Shown here: piece by piece, positions 8,086 to 16,416 of the stretch
Numbering within the stretch: position 1 is the stretch's first letter
Layout of the letters: each line of letters starts with the position of its first letter
Notes under the pieces: generated by a model
Told to the model about the DNA's origin: nothing
The model's input: the letters and a program-made list of their open reading frames with translations, nothing else
Database searches by the model: none
Program-made: the position numbers and the translations under genes
Assembly (NCBI RefSeq): GCF_003688895.1
Contig: NZ_REFV01000001.1
Location: 227,503 to 291,502, forward strand
Source of the DNA: Dokdonia sinensis
GTDB lineage: Bacteria > Bacteroidota > Bacteroidia > Flavobacteriales > Flavobacteriaceae
Length of the DNA stretch: 64,000 bases
Reading direction: 5' to 3'

Positions 8086-9978
8086 TTACTTCTTTACAAT
8101 ACGTTTAACTGTTGCCTTATCTGAAGTTTCAATTTTAGCAAAATAAATTCCACTTGCGTAGCTTGCAATATTTATTTGATTTCTTGAGTTCTTAGCGTCC
8201 ATACGAACAGTCTCAATAATGCGTCCATTTACGTCAAATATCGTAAGAGTTTCTAGTTCAATATTTGATTTGTTATCTATTGTAAATAGGTTCTCTACAG
8301 GATTGGGATAAATAGATATTGAGTTACTAAACGCAAAATCTGTAGCACTTAAAGTAGCATCCACAGTAAGTGCAAAAGAGCATTCAGCAGTATTTCCAGC
8401 TTCGTCTGTTGCGGTAATGATTACATCTGTTACGCTTCCGTTAGCCACAGTTTCACCAGCTTCTGGAGATTGTACAAAAGTTAAGGCATCATCTGAGGAA
8501 CAGTTGTCAGATGCAAGAGCACTCCAGTCAGGAATAGTATAAACCTCTGCTCCTTCGTCTGCACTAACAGCAAAGTCGCCTGGACAATCTATAATAGGAA
8601 AAGCGGTGTCGGTGATAACTACCTCAAAAATATATTCAGTAACATTTCCTAATCCATCTGTAGCCGTAATTGTAATTGGGTTAACCCCTACTGGAAATGA
8701 AGATCCACTAGGGAGACCTGCTGTCTGTTCAATAGTGATTGCACTATTATCACTACAATTATCTGTTGCAGTAGGAATCTCAAAAGATACGATCGCAGTA
8801 CAGTCTGCAGTAGTTCCAGTACCTGTAAAAATATCTGGAGACTCAGAAATTACTGGGCCTAACTCGTCTACAACAGTAACTACCGCAGTAGCAGTATCAG
8901 AATTGCCTTCTACATCTGTAACTGTAAGAACCACATTATTATCTCCCAAGTTTGTACAGTCAAAAGAGTCTACATCGAGCTCAATAGTATCAATACCAGA
9001 ACCTCCCGCGTTATCCATAGATCCATTATCTATATCTGATGGAAGAATGGTCACATTGCCAGTTTCATCTAATTGTGCTGTAAAATCCTGGGTTATGACA
9101 GTTGGCGGCACCATATCTCCTAAAGACATAACTGTAAAGCTACCAGCAATTAGACCAGTTCTAGTAGTCCCAAATCCTCCTACCTTAAAATAATAGGTCG
9201 ATACACCGTCAGTTTCAAACCGTACGGATGCTTGCAACCCACCACATACAGGTCCAGAATCGTCATTATCTCCTTCACAAACAAGTGCTCCACAACTACC
9301 TGTATAATAATTAATATAGGTGTCAAAATCACTATCACAAGTATCAAAAGAAACCTCAACAGGCGTTCCTCCATCATTAAAAGAATACCAAATGTCTAAA
9401 TTATTTCTAAAACAAGTATCAACAGCTGGATCATACGTGGCACCTCCACTATCTAAACTAAAAGTAAAGCCATCAGTCATTGCGATAGCATTTACACAAT
9501 CATCATTTGCAGGGGGTAATGGAAATGTAAATTCTTGCAAACAAAATGCGACATCAGAAGTTGATCCAGAAAAATCATAAATCTGAATGATTAAATCATC
9601 TCCTATATCCCAACCGCCTAGCTCTCCCGCTGCAAAAGTTTGAGTACAATCTAATTCATTACCCGCTATTGCATCTGCACAGCTTTCGTATATTGCTATA
9701 CCAGGGTTTCCTGGGGATAGTGACTGAAAGAACAAGCCATCAGTTGTAGCCGTCCAAGTAAAAAATTGATCTAACCCAGAAGCAGAACAAGATGCGTTCT
9801 GAACACCACTATCTGTAGTTCCGTCCGTACTAAAAGGTAAGGTTACAGTTGTACAGGCCCCACCTTCAGGGCTTGGCGTAATAGGTATAGCGCCCGCACA
9901 CACGTCATTTGCAGGTGCTTGAGCATATGCAACAAAACCCATTAAAAGGATTAAGCATAAAGTCGTAATTTTTCTCAT
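8086..9978 (-). CDS. Secreted HYR-domain protein with type IX sorting domain
   Basis: A 630-residue protein with a signal peptide (MRKITTLCLILLMGFVAYAQ). The N-terminal half has two related Asn/Asp/Cys-rich modules (each opening PANDxCxxAI) resembling prepeptidase C-terminal or jelly-roll type domains. The middle carries two or three HYR/Ig-like repeats (TATDNCSDN, ITATDGLGNVTEY, ITATDEAGNTAECSF). The last about 80 residues are a type A Por sorting domain (SIYPNPVENLFTI, GIYFAKIETSDKATVKRIVKK). It should cross the outer membrane by T9SS and stay attached to the surface or be released. No enzyme motif is seen; an adhesin or structural role is a guess. Confidence 0.85.
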   Translation of the reverse strand: MRKITTLCLILLMGFVAYAQAPANDVCAGAIPITPSPEGGACTTVTLPFSTDGTTDSGVQNASCSASGLDQFFTWTATTDGLFFQSLSPGNPGIAIYESCADAIAGNELDCTQTFAAGELGGWDIGDDLIIQIYDFSGSTSDVAFCLQEFTFPLPPANDDCVNAIAMTDGFTFSLDSGGATYDPAVDTCFRNNLDIWYSFNDGGTPVEVSFDTCDSDFDTYINYYTGSCGALVCEGDNDDSGPVCGGLQASVRFETDGVSTYYFKVGGFGTTRTGLIAGSFTVMSLGDMVPPTVITQDFTAQLDETGNVTILPSDIDNGSMDNAGGSGIDTIELDVDSFDCTNLGDNNVVLTVTDVEGNSDTATAVVTVVDELGPVISESPDIFTGTGTTADCTAIVSFEIPTATDNCSDNSAITIEQTAGLPSGSSFPVGVNPITITATDGLGNVTEYIFEVVITDTAFPIIDCPGDFAVSADEGAEVYTIPDWSALASDNCSSDDALTFVQSPEAGETVANGSVTDVIITATDEAGNTAECSFALTVDATLSATDFAFSNSISIYPNPVENLFTIDNKSNIELETLTIFDVNGRIIETVRMDAKNSRNQINIASYASGIYFAKIETSDKATVKRIVKK

Positions 9979-10250
9979 AATTTTATTTTTTGAGGTTTTA
10001 AATTTGGGGCGAAAATAATTCGAAATATCACGACAGAGAAACGTTCAATAGGGCTGCGTACCCAATGTGTAGGACTTGCGTAGTCATTGCGTAGTTAAAG
10101 TTTGATCATCTGGGTTAGTCATAAGTGATCAGCCTATTTTGGATAAAGTCTTTTGATGGATAATGGAAATTTCAATGTAGTAAATGGTGGTTTTAAAACA
10201 GGTAGTATGGATTTAATTCGTCTCAGCTATAAATGGACTATTTATACTTA

Positions 10251-10266
10251 CGCTTTCGCGAAAGCG
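10251..10266. repeat. Dispersed palindrome copy, intergenic
   Basis: Perfect CGCTTTCGCGAAAGCG in the 407-nt gap between the divergent T9SS protein and the M16 protease, upstream of the protease promoter. An in-frame ATG at 10233 would read through it, but the signal peptide begins at 10386. Apart from this and the promoter at 10326, I see nothing else in 9979-10385. Confidence 0.95.
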
Positions 10267-10325
10267 TAACTCATAAAAACTCATCCATTAACAAAACCTT
10301 AATCATATTTACCCCTTTCAATCGT

Positions 10326-10333
10326 TACGTTTG
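10326..10333 (+). promoter_or_regulatory. -7 element upstream of the M16 protease
   Basis: TACGTTTG fits TAnnTTTG and is followed by CAACAC. No good TTTG sits 19 nt upstream. Transcription from about 10340 would exclude the ATG at 10233 and supports the start at 10386. Confidence 0.5.
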
Positions 10334-10385
10334 CAACACTATGATGACTAACCTTAGTATCATAACAATAATCAAAACAAAAACT

Positions 10386-13220
10386 ATGAGAAAACTGACT
10401 ACGCTATGCGTGTGCCTCTTGCTTACTTGCAATCTTGCATTTGCTCAGAATAAGGGGGATTTACAAACTGGAAATGCCATTCCTACTGGCGAGATTCCTG
10501 TAGATCCTAATGTAAAAGTGGGCAAACTAGCAAATGGCCTCACGTATTACATTCAAAACAACGGCAAGCCAGAAGACAAAGTAGAGCTACGTCTCGCCGT
10601 AAATGCAGGTTCCATTATGGAAACCGATAGACAGCAAGGCCTTGCCCACTTTATGGAGCATATGAACTTTAACGGGACAAAAAACTTTGAAAAAAATGAT
10701 CTTGTAGATTATTTACAGAGTATAGGAGTAAAGTTTGGGGCAGATTTAAATGCCTACACAAGTTTTGACGAGACCGTATATATCCTTCCTATCCCGAGTG
10801 ACGATCCTGAGAAACTGGAAAAAGGTTTCCAAATCATCGAAGACTGGGCACATAACACCACCTTATCTGAAGAAGCGATAGATGGTGAGCGCGGCGTTGT
10901 TCTTGAGGAACTTCGTTTACGTCTGGGAGCAGACGAGCGTATGCAACGCGTGACACTTCCTAAAATAATGTACGGGTCTAGATATGCAGATCGTCTTCCT
11001 ATCGGGACAAAGGAAAACCTAGAAAATTTCTCGTATGACGATGTACGTGATTATTATAACACTTGGTACCGCCCAGATCTTATGGCCGTTGTTGCCGTAG
11101 GAGATCTAGACGTTGCTACAATGGAGCAAAAGATAAAAGACCACTTCAGTAAAATTCCTGCTGCAGAAAATCCGGTAAAACGTGAGTCTTACCAATTACC
11201 TAACCACGATGAGACACTCGTAGCTATCGCTTCAGATAAGGAAGCGGCTTTTTCTCGAGTAAATGTAATGTATAAAGACCGTAGAAATGCAGAGCCTGTA
11301 AAAACAATAGAAGATTATCGAGAGAGCCTAGTGCGCAACCTCTTCTCTACCCTAATCAATAACCGTCTGGGCGAATTGAGAAATAGCGCAAATCCACCAT
11401 TTGTATTTGGATTTTCTTTTTACGGAGGAACGTTTGCTAGAACAAAGAACGCCTACCAGTCTATCGCACAAACCAGCGCCGATGGTCAACTGGAAGGTCT
11501 AAGAGCAATCTTGACAGAAAATGAGCGTGTAAAACGTTACGGTTTCCAGCAAGGAGAATTAGACCGTGCTAAGAAAAGTCTTTTAGCACAGCTTGAGAAG
11601 CAATATAATGACCGAGATAAGATAGAAAGTGGTCGTCTTGTAGGACAATATATAAACAATTACCTAGACGAGGAGCCTATCCCTGGTATCGAGTGGGAAT
11701 ATGAGACTACTAAGAAACTTCTCAATGGAATCACTATTGGGGAAGTGAGCGAACTCATCAATGCTTTCATACACGACGATAACCGAGTAATTACACTTAC
11801 TGGACCAGAAAAAGAAGGGCTCATACAAGTGACCGAAACAGACGTTCTTAAACTCATTAAAGAAGTCGAAAATGCAGATATCCAACCGTATGAGGACGAG
11901 GCAGTACGTACCTCGCTCATAGAAAAAGTACCTGCACCAGGAACGATCGTCTCTACAAAAGAAAACAAGGTACTTGGCACGAAGACAATGACGTTGAGTA
12001 ATGGAGCTACAGTAACCATAAAAAAGACAGATTTTAAAAATGACGAAGTATTGTTCCAAGCCTACAGTCCAGGTGGATTGAGCTTATATTCTGACGAAGA
12101 ATTACTTGCTACCGCATTTGCAAACGGTGGTCTTGCTCAAGCTGGAATAGCTGGCCTGTCACTTACGGATATGGGTAAATTTATGAGCGGTAAAATTGCA
12201 AATGTGCAACCGTCTATTCAAGGATTTAGTGAGAACTTTAGAGGGAGCGCTGCCCCTAAAGATTTAGAAACGTTGTTCCAAATGGTGCACTTATACTTTA
12301 CAGACCTAAACAAGGACGATGAAGCATTTAATTCATTCATTTCTAAGCAAAAGAGTTTCTTAGGAAATCTTATGGCAAATCCTAATTTCTATTTCCAAGA
12401 CCAGACGCAAAGAGAGCGCAATCAAGGAAATCCAAGGTTCACAGGATTCCCAACTCCAGAGAAGATGGATGAGGCAGATTATGACCTTGCATACAAGAAA
12501 TACCAAGAACGCTTTGCAGATGCTGGCGACTTCCATTTCTATCTCGTAGGAAATGTGGATGAGGAGCAGGTGGCCGCTTTCGCGAAAGCGTATATCGCCT
12601 CACTTCCTGGAAAGGACAGCAATGAGCAGTTTGTGCCTACAAAATTCCGTGAGAAGGATGAGTACCAGAAATTTGTGGTAAATAAAGGAAAAGATCCTAA
12701 GAGTTTAGTAAACATCACTTGGGAAGAAGAAATCCCATACGATGCAAAAACCGAAATGGCACTTAATGCTCTAGGCGAAGTACTCACTATAAAGCTTGTT
12801 GAAAAATTACGTGAAGAAGAAGGTGGCGTATACGGCGTAGGTGCTCGTGGAACTTTAAGTAAGATTTCCTATTCTAATGTTACCTTTTCGATCTCTTTCC
12901 CTTGTGGTCCTGAAAATGTAGATAAACTTGTTGCTGCTGCATTAGGCGAAGTAGAGAAGATTAAAAAAGACGGAGTCTCTGCCGAAGATCTTGCTAAGGT
13001 AAAAGAGACATACCTTGTTGCTCGCAAAGAGGATATAAAAACAAATAACTTCTGGATTAACAGCCTGCTCAGAGCAGATCAAGAAGACATAAATCCTAAC
13101 GAGATGATGAACTACGAGAAGGAAGTAAATGCACTAACCGCAAAAGAAATCCAGAAAGTCGCTCAAAAGTATCTTGACGAGAACTATTTCCTTGCAATAT
13201 TAATGCCTGAAGAAGAGTAA
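10386..13220 (+). CDS. M16 family zinc peptidase, secreted, two-domain
   Basis: A 944-residue protein with signal peptide MRKLTTLCVCLLLTCNLAFAQ. The N-terminal M16 unit holds the inverted zinc motif HFMEH (in GLAHFMEHMNFNGT) and the distant Glu in GERGVVLEELR. A second M16-like half follows from about residue 530 without the zinc motif, as usual in pitrilysin-type enzymes whose two halves clamp the substrate. It should degrade peptides in the periplasm or outer-membrane space. I moved the start from 10233 to 10386 to match the signal peptide and the -7 element. A copy of the dispersed palindrome (12575-12590) encodes AFAKA in the second half. Monocistronic, with its own terminator. Confidence 0.92.
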   Translation: MRKLTTLCVCLLLTCNLAFAQNKGDLQTGNAIPTGEIPVDPNVKVGKLANGLTYYIQNNGKPEDKVELRLAVNAGSIMETDRQQGLAHFMEHMNFNGTKNFEKNDLVDYLQSIGVKFGADLNAYTSFDETVYILPIPSDDPEKLEKGFQIIEDWAHNTTLSEEAIDGERGVVLEELRLRLGADERMQRVTLPKIMYGSRYADRLPIGTKENLENFSYDDVRDYYNTWYRPDLMAVVAVGDLDVATMEQKIKDHFSKIPAAENPVKRESYQLPNHDETLVAIASDKEAAFSRVNVMYKDRRNAEPVKTIEDYRESLVRNLFSTLINNRLGELRNSANPPFVFGFSFYGGTFARTKNAYQSIAQTSADGQLEGLRAILTENERVKRYGFQQGELDRAKKSLLAQLEKQYNDRDKIESGRLVGQYINNYLDEEPIPGIEWEYETTKKLLNGITIGEVSELINAFIHDDNRVITLTGPEKEGLIQVTETDVLKLIKEVENADIQPYEDEAVRTSLIEKVPAPGTIVSTKENKVLGTKTMTLSNGATVTIKKTDFKNDEVLFQAYSPGGLSLYSDEELLATAFANGGLAQAGIAGLSLTDMGKFMSGKIANVQPSIQGFSENFRGSAAPKDLETLFQMVHLYFTDLNKDDEAFNSFISKQKSFLGNLMANPNFYFQDQTQRERNQGNPRFTGFPTPEKMDEADYDLAYKKYQERFADAGDFHFYLVGNVDEEQVAAFAKAYIASLPGKDSNEQFVPTKFREKDEYQKFVVNKGKDPKSLVNITWEEEIPYDAKTEMALNALGEVLTIKLVEKLREEEGGVYGVGARGTLSKISYSNVTFSISFPCGPENVDKLVAAALGEVEKIKKDGVSAEDLAKVKETYLVARKEDIKTNNFWINSLLRADQEDINPNEMMNYEKEVNALTAKEIQKVAQKYLDENYFLAILMPEEE
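12575..12590. repeat. Dispersed palindrome copy inside the M16 protease
   Basis: Perfect CGCTTTCGCGAAAGCG, read on the coding strand as AFAKA (VAAFAKAYIAS). Confidence 0.95.
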
Positions 13221-13246
13221 ACTCAGATTTGGATAACATTTATAAT

Positions 13247-13286
13247 GAGGCTGGTCAAAAACAAATTTTGACCAGCCTCTTTTTTG
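13247..13286 (+). terminator. Terminator after the M16 protease
   Basis: The 14-bp stem GAGGCTGGTCAAAA/TTTTGACCAGCCTC is followed by a run of T, 27 nt after the stop codon. Confidence 0.9.
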
Positions 13287-13295
13287 TTTATGCTT

Positions 13296-13325
13296 TTTGT
13301 AGACCCATTATATATTGTATTTTTA
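13296..13325 (+). promoter_or_regulatory. Probable promoter of parA
   Basis: TTTG at 13296-13299 and TATTTTTA at 13318-13325 (one base off TAnnTTTG) with an 18-nt spacer. It lies 25 nt before the chosen parA start and directly after the upstream terminator. Confidence 0.5.
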
Positions 13326-13350
13326 CTTCCCAAATTCTCCTAACACAACT

Positions 13351-14115
13351 ATGGGTAAAATAATTGCAATAGCAAACCAAAAAGGTGGTGTGGGTAAAAC
13401 CACAACCTCTGTAAATCTAGCAGCATCACTAGGCGTTCTTGAAAAAAAAGTACTCTTAATTGATGCAGATCCGCAGGCCAATGCCACATCTGGGCTAGGT
13501 ATAGATGTAGACGGTGTGGAGATAGGCACTTACCAGCTACTGGAGCACACAAATACTGCCGAAGATGCGATTGTAACGACAACCTCGCCTAACCTTGATA
13601 TCATTCCCGCTCATATAGATCTTGTTGCTATAGAGATAGAACTTGTAGATAAAGAAAGTCGGGAATATATGATGAAAAAAGCAATCGGTCACTTACGTGA
13701 TAAATACGATTATATACTCATAGACTGTGCTCCTTCTTTAGGGTTACTAACATTAAATGCTCTTACTGCCGCAGATTCGGTAATTATTCCGATACAATGC
13801 GAGTATTTTGCACTTGAAGGTTTGGGAAAACTACTTAACACCATAAAGAGTGTACAGAAAATTCACAACACCGCATTAGATATTGAGGGGCTGCTCCTTA
13901 CAATGTTTGACTCACGCTTGCGTTTATCTAACCAAGTGGTAGATGAAGTGCAAAAACACTTTAGTGAGATGGTTTTTGAAACCATTATCCAGCGCAATGT
14001 GCGCTTAAGTGAGGCACCTAGTTACGGCGAGAGCATCATAAACTATGACGCAGGAAGCAAAGGAGCCTCTAATTATTTGAGTCTTGCAGAAGAGCTCATA
14101 AAAAAAAACAGCTAG
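13351..14115 (+). CDS. parA: Chromosome partitioning ATPase ParA (Soj)
   Basis: A 254-residue P-loop ATPase. It has the deviant Walker A KGGVGKTTT (K11 to T17-19), the Walker A' strand VLLIDADPQANAT and Walker B YILIDCAPSLG. With ParB it segregates replicated origins on the nucleoid. The ATG at 13351 (MGKIIAIANQKGG) is the family start; an upstream ATG at 13315 would add 12 non-conserved residues. It lies 6 nt from parB, so the two are co-transcribed. I found no parS-like site (TGTTNCACGTGAAACA type) in the window. Confidence 0.96.
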   Translation: MGKIIAIANQKGGVGKTTTSVNLAASLGVLEKKVLLIDADPQANATSGLGIDVDGVEIGTYQLLEHTNTAEDAIVTTTSPNLDIIPAHIDLVAIEIELVDKESREYMMKKAIGHLRDKYDYILIDCAPSLGLLTLNALTAADSVIIPIQCEYFALEGLGKLLNTIKSVQKIHNTALDIEGLLLTMFDSRLRLSNQVVDEVQKHFSEMVFETIIQRNVRLSEAPSYGESIINYDAGSKGASNYLSLAEELIKKNS

Positions 14116-14121
14116 TAGTTT

Positions 14122-15021
14122 ATGGCTAAAGCAACAAAAAAACAAGCATTAGGACGTGGTCTCTCAGCATTACTCAAAGACCCGAACAACGATATCCAGA
14201 ACGCAACAGACAAGAATGCAGATAAAGTCGTGGGTAATATCGTTGAGCTTGACCTTGATAACATCGATGTAAACCCGTTCCAACCGCGTACGAGCTTTAA
14301 TGAGGAAACTCTAAGAGAACTAGCCTCTTCCATACGTGAGTTAGGTGTTATACAGCCTATAACGGTTCGTAAGATGGCCTTTGATAAGTACCAACTTGTT
14401 TCTGGAGAACGCAGATTTAGAGCGAGTAAACTCGTAGGGAATACGACAATACCAGCTTATATACGTATTGCAAACGATCAGGAGAGTCTGGAAATGGCGC
14501 TCGTGGAAAACATACAGCGTCAGGATCTTGACCCTATTGAGATTGCGCTTTCGTACCAGCGATTAATAGATGAAATTAATCTTACTCAGGAAGAAATGAG
14601 TGAGCGCGTGGGTAAAAATCGTTCTACCATTGCAAACTATTTGCGACTGCTTAAGCTTGATCCCATTGTACAAACAGGAATGCGCGATGGCTTCCTATCT
14701 ATGGGGCACGGACGCGCCCTTATCAATATAAATGATAATGGCGACCAACTCGATATTTATGAGAAGATAATTGCAGATAAGCTATCAGTACGTCAGACGG
14801 AAGCTTTAGTTAAGAATTATCACAACACGACTGAGATAGCCACACCGGCCCAAGACGAAACCCCTAAGTTTATTAAAAAAGGCGTCAAAGATTTTGCCGA
14901 GTATTTCGGCGCAAAAGTTGATGTCAAGGTTGCAAAAAATGGCCGTGGTAAGATTACTATTCCTTTCTCTTCAGAAGAAGATTTTAATCGCATCAAGAAA
15001 CTCATCAATAGTGCAAAATAA
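14122..15021 (+). CDS. parB: Chromosome partitioning protein ParB (Spo0J)
   Basis: A 299-residue ParB. It has the N-terminal NPFQPRTSF box, the CTP-binding/hydrolysis motif GERRFRA, a central helix-turn-helix (LTQEEMSERVGKNRSTIANY) for parS binding, and a C-terminal dimerisation domain. It loads on parS, slides as a CTP-dependent clamp and is the substrate of ParA. Its end overlaps the GTG start of the next gene by 11 nt, indicating a coupled operon parA-parB-DUF5683-dapB. Confidence 0.95.
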   Translation: MAKATKKQALGRGLSALLKDPNNDIQNATDKNADKVVGNIVELDLDNIDVNPFQPRTSFNEETLRELASSIRELGVIQPITVRKMAFDKYQLVSGERRFRASKLVGNTTIPAYIRIANDQESLEMALVENIQRQDLDPIEIALSYQRLIDEINLTQEEMSERVGKNRSTIANYLRLLKLDPIVQTGMRDGFLSMGHGRALININDNGDQLDIYEKIIADKLSVRQTEALVKNYHNTTEIATPAQDETPKFIKKGVKDFAEYFGAKVDVKVAKNGRGKITIPFSSEEDFNRIKKLINSAK

Positions 15022-15637
15022 GAAGCACATACTGGTCGCGGTGTTCATCTTTCTTATCGCTTTTTTATCCAGCGGTACGCAGGACGCGCAAGCGCAAGTA
15101 GAAGAACCCGAAGACACAATCATAGAAACAAAAACCGTAGTTAAACCCATAGGCAATGATTACGATCCATTACGACCTGCAAAGGCTGCATTTTATGGAG
15201 CCGTATTGCCAGGACTGGGACAAGCTTACAACAAGGACTATTGGAAACTCCCGATTGTATATGGCGCAATGGGCACTGGCGTCTACTTTGCCGTAGAGAA
15301 CAATAATGAATTTCAGCGCTACAGAACGGCCTTTAAAGAACGTCTCGCAGGGCGTGTTGATGAGTTTACTATTATAGATCCAGAAACTGGAGAACTTAGA
15401 GAGGTCTTTACGGATGATGCGCTCATAGATGCGCAAGATTTTTTTAGACGTCGCAAGGAGCTATCTATTCTAATTACAGCGGGACTCTATGTACTCCAAA
15501 TAATAGAAGCAAATGTAGATGCCCACCTCTCACAATATGATGTAAGCGATGACATCACATTTGCACCAGATATGCAGCCGGACGATCTGGGGATGGCAAT
15601 GAGCTATGGCTTTAAACTCACTTATCAATTAGACTAA
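15011..15637 (+). CDS. DUF5683 domain protein, exported
   Basis: About 208 residues. The GTG at 15011 gives MQNKKHILVAVFIFLIAFLSS, a signal sequence ending near QDAQAQ, whereas the longer frame from 14894 lies deep in parB and has no conserved sequence; I chose the GTG. The body has the DUF5683 pattern: RPAKAAFYGAVLPGLGQAYNKDYWKLPIVYG, then hydrophobic segments (IVYGAMGTGVYFAVENN, LSILITAGLYVLQIIEANVDAHL). Function unknown; it is widespread in Bacteroidota next to parAB. Its stop overlaps the dapB start codon by one base (TAATG). Confidence 0.8.
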   Translation: MQNKKHILVAVFIFLIAFLSSGTQDAQAQVEEPEDTIIETKTVVKPIGNDYDPLRPAKAAFYGAVLPGLGQAYNKDYWKLPIVYGAMGTGVYFAVENNNEFQRYRTAFKERLAGRVDEFTIIDPETGELREVFTDDALIDAQDFFRRRKELSILITAGLYVLQIIEANVDAHLSQYDVSDDITFAPDMQPDDLGMAMSYGFKLTYQLD

Positions 15638-16362
15638 TGAGGATTGCACTACTGGGATACGGGAAGATGGGAAAGGCAATTGAAGAAATCGCAATTGCAA
15701 AGGGACATCAGATAGTCTTAAAAGTAAGTCGTGAGACAAACTATGATTTAAGCACTATTGATGTCGCCATAGACTTTAGCATACCAGAAATGGCGGTGAC
15801 ACATCTGACTAATTGTTTAGAAGCTGGCGTTCCCGTAGTATCTGGAACTACTGGTTGGCTTAAAGATTACGATAAAATCACGACCCTTTGTGATACCAAA
15901 AAGGGGGCTTTTCTATATGCTTCTAATTTTAGCGTAGGGGTAAATATTTTCTTTGAGCTCAATAAAAGACTCGCCGAGCTTATGGCGCCACTTTCCGAGT
16001 ACAACGTTAGCCTTGAAGAAATACACCATACCCAGAAACTAGATGCGCCCAGTGGTACTGCCATCACACTAGCCGAGGGCATTATTTCCAATACGACTAA
16101 TGAAAAATGGGAGTTGATGGAAAAGGAAAGTGATAACGCTTTCGCGAAAGCGGAAGAAAAAACGATTCCCATATCCTCTAAGAGAACAGGCCAAGTACCA
16201 GGCACACACATCATAGATTATAAAAGCCCCATCGACACCATTACCATCAAACACGAAGCACACTCGAGAGCGGGATTTGCCCAAGGAGCACTGCTCGCCG
16301 CCGAATGGCTTGTTGGTAAAAAAGGCGTATTTTCGATGCGCGATGTATTAAATATATCTTAA
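15637..16362 (+). CDS. dapB: 4-hydroxy-tetrahydrodipicolinate reductase
   Basis: A 241-residue enzyme of the lysine/diaminopimelate pathway that reduces the aldol product of DapA with NAD(P)H. N-terminal Rossmann fold (ALLGYGKMGKAIE), VVSGTTGWL, and the catalytic HH(T)xK-type motif EIHHTQKLDAPSGTA with the substrate-binding loop. A palindrome copy at 16137-16152 adds AFAKA in a surface segment (ESDNAFAKAEEKT) just before the conserved RTGQVPGTH region, so it seems tolerated in a loop. Translationally coupled to the preceding gene. Confidence 0.95.
   Translation: MRIALLGYGKMGKAIEEIAIAKGHQIVLKVSRETNYDLSTIDVAIDFSIPEMAVTHLTNCLEAGVPVVSGTTGWLKDYDKITTLCDTKKGAFLYASNFSVGVNIFFELNKRLAELMAPLSEYNVSLEEIHHTQKLDAPSGTAITLAEGIISNTTNEKWELMEKESDNAFAKAEEKTIPISSKRTGQVPGTHIIDYKSPIDTITIKHEAHSRAGFAQGALLAAEWLVGKKGVFSMRDVLNIS
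16137..16152. repeat. Dispersed palindrome copy inside dapB
   Basis: Perfect CGCTTTCGCGAAAGCG, read as AFAKA on the coding strand. Confidence 0.95.
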
Positions 16363-16416
16363 AGCCGTAACACGTAGTACGATTTTAAAACTAACAATAG
16401 CTAAAGACGACAGATA

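Noticed and set aside
8606-9193. 195-codon open frame on the plus strand
   Set aside because: It is the antisense shadow of the HYR/T9SS protein; low-complexity Val/Ser/Thr content mirrors the Asp/Thr-rich repeats and it has no start context or domain.
10233-10385. Upstream start of the M16 protease at 10233
   Set aside because: It would place the palindrome and the -7 element inside the coding sequence and bury the signal peptide at residue 52.
13315-15021. parS site near parAB
   Set aside because: I looked for TGTTNCACGTGAAACA-like 16-mers and found only CACGTG fragments without the flanks, such as at 33519 and 53234.
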